From Pyrodictium sp. (lineage in GTDB: Archaea > Thermoproteota > Thermoprotei_A > Sulfolobales > Pyrodictiaceae), in assembly GCA_015662475.1 (NCBI GenBank), contig DQUB01000088.1, positions 1 through 9,780 on the forward strand: a stretch of DNA of 9,780 nucleotides. The letters are read 5' to 3'. A program made the position numbers and the translations under genes. Positions 4,957-9,780 of the stretch are shown here, piece after piece (within the stretch, counting starts at the first letter, position 1; each line of letters starts with the position of its first letter). The notes below the pieces were generated by a model. The model searched no databases and was not told the origin of the DNA. It saw only the letters and a list, made by a program, of their open reading frames with translations.

Positions 4957-6594
4957 TTATGGTTTTGTTTTTAGAAGTTGTAGTCTACGTAGTGCCTCTA
5001 CAAGGCCTGTTTTACCCATTCTATGCTCTACACTTCTCCTACCCGTCTTGACGAGAAGTGGTGTGTTTAGCAGGTTTGCTTGTCCGAAGATGAGGGCTAT
5101 GCCGCGTGGTAGGTTGGCAAGTTTTTGTTGGAGTGTTTTAGGTATGCCTCCTGCCAGCTTTGCTATATAGTCTATGTCGTCTACACTCAACCTATAGACT
5201 ATGAAGGTGTTTATCATAGAGACTATGACGGGGTCTACGTAGGCTGGTCTTTGACTTATAACTGCAAGGCATATGCCAAACTTTCTCCCCTGCGTTGCTA
5301 TTAGGGAGAGGTAGTCTCTCGCTAAGCTCCAGCCGACAGGGTATCTGCGGGGGTTTGGAGCATAGTTTTGTGCTTCTTCGAGAGCGTAGAGGATGTATGC
5401 TTCACGTCCAGCTATCTTGTATCCTGTAAACAGGTTGTAGAGTAGGCGTGAGACGTATGCAACGACAAGTTGTTTTACTGCTAAGGGTATGCCGGGCGAA
5501 CCTTCAGCGCTGAAATCTAATATTGCAAGACCTGGTCTGCCTACAATCTCTTCAACCAATTCTCTTGATAGTGTTGGGCTTCCACTCACAATCCCATGGT
5601 TTTCCACAAGGTCTCGATAGAACTTCTCTAGAGCTGCTATAGCAGCTCTAACTGTTTGATGGTGTGCTCTCCTACTCCTAGCCAACTCTTCTAGCCTGTC
5701 CACTAGGAGGTGATGTTGTTCTGTTAGCAGCCTTGTGTAGCTGTAACCTTCTGCTGCTAGTTCTGCGAAAACCCTCTCCAGTACAGCCACTTGCAGCTCG
5801 TTTATCTCCCAACCACCAGACTTATACACTGCTATGAACTCTGCAAGCTCTCTAGCACTAAACACTTCAAGGTCTATAGTGTAGGTGCGCACGTAGGGTT
5901 GTAGAGAAGCTCTACTTTTTGGCGAGACAAGTCTAAGGATAGTCTCGTACTCGCCGATACTCTTACCCCTCCTATACGCATCCCAATAGTCTAGATAGTC
6001 TCCATTTGCATCTACAACAAGTGCTGGAAGAGCTACTCTAACACCGTCTCCAGCCGGTATACTTGCTAGAAGTTCTAGTAGGTAGCCGAAGCCGTAACTC
6101 TTACCACTACCTGTCTCGCCAAAAACGCCGAGATGCATTGTAAATGCTTCAACGTCTAGTGCTAGTGGAAGTTCTTCATAGCCTACAATACTGCCAAACC
6201 ATATGATGCCAGGCTTCTCCCCCGAGAACCCGTAGACGAGTGGGAGATCCTCTCTAGTGAATAGGCGGACAATATCACCGGGCTCTGGAGGCCATCTAGC
6301 TTCTCTCAAACCTCTACGGTCTAGAGAACCTATTATCGTGGCTGATGCTACAGCGTATTTGAGAGCATCTTTTGGAGGTTGAAAGCCTTCTCTTCTTGCT
6401 GAAGCCCAGTAGTCGTTTGCCTTGTAGAAGCCACTGTAGATCCTAACACTGTCGACTCTAGCTAGAAGCTGCTCTCTAGAGCCTTCAACAACGACAAGCA
6501 TACCTTCTCTTACCAGTCGCTCACCATCCCTAGTAAGCTCGAACTCGAATGTTGATGTTGAAGAGCCGCTGAGCACGTAGCCTAGCGGTTTCAC
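4957..6594 (-). CDS. HerA-family hexameric DNA-translocase ATPase
   Basis: 545-residue ATPase of the HerA/FtsK superfamily; members form hexameric rings that move along DNA, usually with a nuclease. N-terminal region (1-150) is beta-rich, as in the HAS-barrel. Walker A GETGSGKS is at 159-166 (K165). Walker B plus acidic pair is in YILYALEEAQNYAP (400-413; E406, E407), close to the HerA EEAHNYAP signature but with Gln for His. TQGRKFG (434-440) and SQRPAYVDP (447-455) follow, the latter probably holding the arginine/sensor residues. The start is GTG at 6594-6592, 21 bases after the stop of the upstream PP-loop gene; the N-terminus PLGYVLSGS fits HerA-type starts. No nurA or mre11/rad50 lies beside it, unlike the classic recombination operon, so it is probably a paralogue dedicated to this PP-loop operon. 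Family call firm, exact role inferred. Confidence 0.9.
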   Translation of the reverse strand: MKPLGYVLSGSSTSTFEFELTRDGERLVREGMLVVVEGSREQLLARVDSVRIYSGFYKANDYWASARREGFQPPKDALKYAVASATIIGSLDRRGLREARWPPEPGDIVRLFTREDLPLVYGFSGEKPGIIWFGSIVGYEELPLALDVEAFTMHLGVFGETGSGKSYGFGYLLELLASIPAGDGVRVALPALVVDANGDYLDYWDAYRRGKSIGEYETILRLVSPKSRASLQPYVRTYTIDLEVFSARELAEFIAVYKSGGWEINELQVAVLERVFAELAAEGYSYTRLLTEQHHLLVDRLEELARSRRAHHQTVRAAIAALEKFYRDLVENHGIVSGSPTLSRELVEEIVGRPGLAILDFSAEGSPGIPLAVKQLVVAYVSRLLYNLFTGYKIAGREAYILYALEEAQNYAPNPRRYPVGWSLARDYLSLIATQGRKFGICLAVISQRPAYVDPVIVSMINTFIVYRLSVDDIDYIAKLAGGIPKTLQQKLANLPRGIALIFGQANLLNTPLLVKTGRRSVEHRMGKTGLVEALRRLQLLKTKP

Positions 6595-6615
6595 CTTCCA
6601 ACCCTTAACAGTGCT

Positions 6616-7851
6616 CTATGCTGAATAGGTTGAAGAGGTTGGAGGGACATCGTCTTCTGCAAAGATTTTGTCGCGGTTTGCTTCAACCCACCTATGCAGC
6701 TCTTCGAGTATCTCGTCAAGAGTTTTAACAGGCAGTTTAGGGAGCTCCTCAACCCACATGCTCCTATACAGCTCTCTAACACTCGACGCTTCCACTTCCT
6801 CCAACTCCCCCTTCTCAACAAGCTTCTCGACATAGTTCATAACCGCATTCCAAGCTTGTGCTGCTTTTGGCGTATACCTCCAAAGCCTCCTCTCTCTAAA
6901 CTCATCCCAGCTAATACCACGCTGCTGATACCACAACCTATACTCTCTCCTCAACACCTTCTCTATAAGATCCTCCCACCCAGTAGCCTGTGTAGCTGTA
7001 AACTCGAAGAGGCACTTGTATGGGCACCAGCTACAGCTAACACGAGGCAAACCACGGAGATAGTCGGGGTGGACAAGACCTAGACTCCTTACACAACGTA
7101 CCACATCCATTATCGTCCAGGTAAAAGTGGGTCTAAGATGTTTGCCAGCTACAATCTGGCCTTTAACAGCTGCACCTATAAGCCTTCGAAACCTCTTCAA
7201 CGTCTCTACCAGACGATCGCCAGACACAAGATAGTCTGCCCCAATCTTCTTGAAAAATTCTCTTATAGGCCTAACCTTGAGATAGGTACACCAACGCGTA
7301 CCCCTATACGGCAGCCCTTCACGAAACATATACTCTCTAAAAATGGGCTTAGGAGGCTCCACCTCGACAAGCTCAACACCAAGACGGTTTGCAACCTTTT
7401 CAACAAAACCTCTATTCTCCTCAGACTCTAGAAATGGCACATGACTATAGACTAGTATGAGTTTGAACCCTAGTTTTTCGCTAGCCAAAGACAATATGTA
7501 TGATGCTACCAGGCTATCCTTACCACCACTAAACCCTACAACAACCTTCTTCCCACGTAGAACATCGCCAACAACACCAACAAGCCATTGAAGGTAGCTG
7601 TCTATGTCTGAAAAACTATGGTATGGTTGGAAAGGCATAACTTCAACCCACTGCTCAACATCCACGTAAAGCCCATTTGGAGCATACACTCTACCATCAA
7701 CCAATAGTCTATCGACAACAGCACCTCTCTCCGAGCTAAACCATAGTATGGTTCGCCTACCACCATGCAAATCCTCCACTATCGTGAAGTCAGAACCGCT
7801 TACAACAGATCCTACAACCTTGCCACCACGTATTATTGGGTAAGGCTCCAT
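6616..7851 (-). CDS. PAPS-reductase-like PP-loop enzyme with four-cysteine cluster
   Basis: 411 residues. The PP-loop ATP-pyrophosphatase motif SGGKDS is at 108-113, followed by FLESEENRGFVEKVANRLGV (140-159) and RWCTYLKVRPI (186-196), all typical of the PAPS reductase/DndC superfamily. C188 with C273, C276 and C280 (CSWCPYKC) suggests a [4Fe-4S] or zinc site, as in APS reductases and DndC. An extra N-terminal domain (about 1-85) and a long helical C-terminal part (about 285-400) make it larger than simple PAPS reductases. The ATG start has a strong AGGAGGTTGA site just upstream. It leads an operon with a HerA-family ATPase. The ATP site favours activation or sulfur transfer onto a nucleic acid or other acceptor over classic sulfate assimilation, but true PAPS/APS reductase activity cannot be excluded. 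No sulfate adenylyltransferase or cysteine desulfurase gene is in view. Confidence 0.87.
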   Translation of the reverse strand: MEPYPIIRGGKVVGSVVSGSDFTIVEDLHGGRRTILWFSSERGAVVDRLLVDGRVYAPNGLYVDVEQWVEVMPFQPYHSFSDIDSYLQWLVGVVGDVLRGKKVVVGFSGGKDSLVASYILSLASEKLGFKLILVYSHVPFLESEENRGFVEKVANRLGVELVEVEPPKPIFREYMFREGLPYRGTRWCTYLKVRPIREFFKKIGADYLVSGDRLVETLKRFRRLIGAAVKGQIVAGKHLRPTFTWTIMDVVRCVRSLGLVHPDYLRGLPRVSCSWCPYKCLFEFTATQATGWEDLIEKVLRREYRLWYQQRGISWDEFRERRLWRYTPKAAQAWNAVMNYVEKLVEKGELEEVEASSVRELYRSMWVEELPKLPVKTLDEILEELHRWVEANRDKIFAEDDVPPTSSTYSA

Positions 7852-7854
7852 AGC

Positions 7855-7864
7855 TCAACCTCCT
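7855..7864 (-). promoter_or_regulatory. Strong ribosome binding site of the PP-loop gene
   Basis: AGGAGGTTGA on the minus strand, with AGGAGG seven bases before ATG 7851. It fixes the start. Its first three bases can be drawn into a leader stem: CCTACAC/GTGTAGG at 7862-7868 and 7881-7887. Confidence 0.75.
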
Positions 7865-7890
7865 ACACAATCTCACAAAAGTGTAGGGGA

Positions 7891-7916
7891 TGATATTAAC
7901 AGGTCTTCCTTTAAGC
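7891..7916 (-). promoter_or_regulatory. Candidate promoter of the PP-loop/HerA operon
   Basis: Two TATA-like boxes on the minus strand: GTTAATATC (7900-7892) would start transcription near 7870, leaving a leader of about 20 bases with the ribosome binding site; GCTTAAAGG (7916-7908) would start near 7886, at the leader inverted repeat. Either fits; predicted from sequence only. Confidence 0.35.
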
Positions 7917-8546
7917 GTTTCCATACACCCACAACATCTCCAAAACTAACAGGGTAGACTATAGCCAGAAAACTTGATCTCGAGGAAAACACATGTTATC
8001 AGTGCAATCCGCGGGTGTCTGGGAGAAATAATCCGGTGCTAGTAGTGCTGAAATCTTCCACCCACAACAAATGTGTAGATGTAGAGTATGACGTTCCTAG
8101 TTATAAGCCTGCCAACCAGTGTTTCGACAATACTCCTCGTGCTTGTTGAAGGTCTGGTGGGCTACATCATGTTCTAAGCTTAAGAGTTTGTAGAGTTGTT
8201 GGCTAAGTACGGCCAGAATTCAAGTTGCCTGTTGACCCCTAATACACCGTGTCTCTACCATCTTGATAGGCTGCCCCTCCGACTTCAACCTACTACTATT
8301 CTTGATCTTTCTTCGAGAGTATACCCGGTGTTGTAGATCAAACTACCTCTGACTCAACGTATATGCCGCACTAACGCTTTTAGGTTGACTTGCAGTTTTA
8401 GCCTCACGCGTTTCGAGAACGTACTGCTATCGGCAAAGAGCCCTGGTCGATAGGGTTTAAGCGAGTAGCTTCTTGTAGTTAGAAACTAGCTTTGTCTAGG
8501 TCTTTCATACATTTCATCTCGGTTTGGAGTGGAATGATGTGCTTTG
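7917..8546. other. Long stretch without an intact gene between divergent operons
   Basis: No frame on either strand here has both a credible start and protein-like length. The minus strand has open stretches broken by stops in several frames, for example about 43 codons ending near 8352, about 40 codons at 8161-8042 and about 30 at 8038-7949. This could be a decayed gene or chance. I see no tRNA, CRISPR repeat, long inverted repeat or insertion-sequence end. Plus-strand 8088-8177 could encode a 29-residue hydrophobic peptide but lacks a ribosome binding site. Confidence 0.4.
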
Positions 8547-8599
8547 CTTTAACAGCTCTAAACTACTGCTTGGCTGTAGGAAGTGTCGTGTTTGAGGTG
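8547..8599 (+). promoter_or_regulatory. Candidate promoter and ribosome binding site of the nuclease gene
   Basis: TATA-like CTTTAA (8547-8552) or CTCTAAAC (8556-8563) would start transcription around 8576-8586. GAGGTG (8594-8599) then sits 7 bases before TTG 8607. Predicted from sequence only. Confidence 0.35.
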
Positions 8600-8606
8600 T
8601 CTGGTT

Positions 8607-9260
8607 TTGTCGGGTAGGGGGAGGGCTAGTGAGGATATAGCTTTTAGGTTTTTGGAGGAGCTTGGCTATAGGGTTGTTGAGACGAGGAAGAGAGTGGTTG
8701 TTGATGGTGTCGAAGTTGGGGAGATTGATGCTATTGCTGTTGATGGTGAAGGTGTAAAGTGGGCTGTTGAGGTAAAGGCTGGCGCGCTTGACGTTAATGA
8801 TGTTAGGCAGGCGTATGTGAACGCTATGCTCGTAGGCGCAAAGCCTCTTATTGTGTGTAGAGGCTATGCTAATGAGGCTGCACGAAAAGTTGCTGAGAAG
8901 CTTGGTGTTAAGGTCATTGTTCTAAGCGACTGGTTTTTAGTGGATAGTGTTGAGCTTGCATTGGTTGTCGAGTCTGTTTTTGAGAGGGTCTTGGAGAGGT
9001 TTTTAGAACAAATCGTATCGGCTGGTAGTAGGGTTAGGGAGGAGGATGTCAAACTTCTCCAGATCTTGGCAGAGAGCAGCTCTATCGTCGATGCTGCTAA
9101 AAAGCTTGGAACTAGAGTAGAAGATGTTGCAAGGCTTCTCGCTAGTCTACGAGAAAAGGGTATCTTGGGAAATTGGAGAGGGTGGATTGGAGTTAGACTC
9201 AGCGCATACGCTGCACTACTAGGATACATGTTGAAAAAGCAAATCTCTTTGAACTGCTAA
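8607..9260 (+). CDS. RecB-like PD-(D/E)XK nuclease-fold protein with C-terminal helix-turn-helix-like region
   Basis: 217 residues from TTG 8607, preceded by GAGGTG 7 bases upstream; GTG 8583 and TTG 8592 are possible earlier in-frame starts with poorer or crowded sites. The N-terminal half is a restriction-endonuclease fold: a helix with E9 (RGRASEDIA), then GEIDAIAV with D41, then VEVKAG with E55 and K57. This is the canonical E...D...E-x-K set, so it is probably catalytically competent. VRQAYVNAMLVGAKPLIVCR follows. Crenarchaeal relatives are often labelled recombinase RecB or RecB-like nuclease. After a charged coiled-coil-like linker, residues about 145-190 (VKLLQILAESSSIVDAAKKL and beyond) look like a winged-helix domain, suggesting DNA targeting. 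It is divergent from the PP-loop/HerA operon, about 750 bases away; functional linkage is possible but unproven. Cellular substrate unknown. Confidence 0.82.
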   Translation: MSGRGRASEDIAFRFLEELGYRVVETRKRVVVDGVEVGEIDAIAVDGEGVKWAVEVKAGALDVNDVRQAYVNAMLVGAKPLIVCRGYANEAARKVAEKLGVKVIVLSDWFLVDSVELALVVESVFERVLERFLEQIVSAGSRVREEDVKLLQILAESSSIVDAAKKLGTRVEDVARLLASLREKGILGNWRGWIGVRLSAYAALLGYMLKKQISLNC

Positions 9261-9780
9261 GGATTTACAATATTGCTACCGCGCTTTAGGAGGTCTCGTG
9301 TTCCTACATCTCTCCACAATATGTAGAGTAGCTCTTTCAGCCTGTCTAGCTCGTGTTGGAATACCTCGTAGATTATGTCGCGTTTCTCGTACCTAGCACT
9401 GCTAGAGCAAACATTACGAGGCCAAGTGCCTAGAAACAAGTTTACCTGCTATAACTTCTATAGACATTACGTGGGTAGGGTCTCGTGATAGACCTTGCTT
9501 GGCCGCATAAAGGCCATGAGATTCAAAAATGAATTCAGACTAAAGCGCTGCGACCATCTTTCTGCGTCTTTCTAAGCTCTTTCTCGCCCACCCATTTTAG
9601 CTATTAGGCCTGGCGATGCCACAGCTTATTTCCTCCCGAAAATAGCTTGGTGACGTGTTCTAGGTCTGCAATCCCATCTATTGCTCGCACTAGCTCTTCG
9701 CAGTATTGGGCAAGACACTGAAAAACACAATGGTGTACGAGCCCCCATGTGCCAACGCCTCCCATACCGCTATTAGGTCC
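9257..9780 (-). pseudogene. Decayed protein gene with several frameshifts (5' end beyond window)
   Basis: No long frame survives, but protein-like fragments follow one another on the minus strand with frame changes. From 9779: DLIAVWEALAHGGSYTIVFF, stop at 9692. In the next frame, YCEELVRAIDGIADLEHVTK (about 9702-9607). In the third frame, AVASPGLIAKMGGRERA (9625-9575), an in-frame TAG at 9574, then KDAERWSQRFSLNSFLNLMA and more to 9470. Then HVMSIEVIAGKLVSRHLAS (9473-9417) in another frame, and finally RYEKRDIIYEVFQHELDRLK to a stop at 9259-9257. That is about four frameshifts and one nonsense codon across roughly 170 residues. The last piece alone could be read as a 60-residue TTG-initiated gene, but the chain of fragments makes a relic more likely. 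I do not recognise the family. Its end overlaps the convergent nuclease gene's stop by four bases. Confidence 0.5.

Noticed and set aside
4626..7851. A bona fide Dnd or Ssp DNA phosphorothioation operon
   Set aside because: Only the PP-loop and HerA-type components are present; no DndB, DndD, DndE, cysteine desulfurase or Ssp proteins are visible, so the name would be unsupported.
8088..8177. 29-residue hydrophobic peptide frame (MTFLVISLPTSV...) resembling a tiny membrane toxin
   Set aside because: No ribosome binding site or clear promoter, short enough to arise by chance, and it lies antisense to another open stretch.
8534..8560. Second C/D-box sRNA starting at ATGATG
   Set aside because: C-box match is imperfect and no CTGA box follows at the right spacing.
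9257..9439. Independent 60-residue minus-strand gene starting at TTG 9439
   Set aside because: The open part follows several stops in the same frame, and protein-like fragments continue upstream in other frames, so it reads better as the end of a decayed gene.
7865..9780. Insertion sequence or CRISPR array near the relic gene
   Set aside because: No terminal inverted repeats, transposase motifs, direct target duplications or regularly spaced repeats were seen.

Overview
The window looks like chromosomal DNA of a hyperthermophilic crenarchaeon (Thermoproteia, Desulfurococcales-like). I infer this from the archaeal-type genes (a HerA-family ATPase, a crenarchaeal RecB-like nuclease, a Thr-rich surface protein), heavy use of AGG/AGA and ATA codons, many TTG/GTG starts preceded by GGAGG-type ribosome binding sites, and A/T-rich TATA-like boxes. 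I cannot name the species.

Layout. (1) Positions 1-3065, plus strand: a tightly packed tetrapyrrole operon. It holds the 3' part of hemL (glutamate-1-semialdehyde aminomutase), hemC (porphobilinogen deaminase), a cobA-type uroporphyrinogen-III methyltransferase, and a creatininase-superfamily protein with altered metal-site residues. These three recognised enzymes cover steps from glutamate semialdehyde to precorrin-2, the precursor of siroheme, B12-type corrinoids and the siroheme-dependent haem route. hemB and hemD are not in view. (2) Positions 3039-3196: a probable C/D-box guide sRNA straddles the end of the creatininase-like gene, with the stop codon inside its D' box. A UUCG-loop hairpin and a G-rich structured stretch follow. 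(3) Positions 3197-4648: a divergent pair, a DUF445 membrane protein (minus) and a Thr-rich secreted or anchored surface protein (plus), apparently sharing a promoter region.

(4) Positions 4626-7851, minus strand: a three-gene operon of a PAPS-reductase-like PP-loop enzyme with a four-cysteine set, a HerA-family ATPase, and a small helical protein of unknown function. No NurA partner is present. This sulfur-chemistry plus DNA-translocase pairing recalls, but does not match, DNA phosphorothioation systems, and is the best candidate here for an undescribed system. (5) Positions 7865-8606: about 740 bases without an intact gene. (6) Positions 8607-9260, plus strand: a RecB-like PD-(D/E)XK nuclease with a C-terminal helix-turn-helix-like region. 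(7) Positions 9257-9780, minus strand: a heavily frameshifted relic of a protein-coding gene whose start lies beyond the window.

No rRNA, tRNA, insertion sequence or CRISPR array was found.
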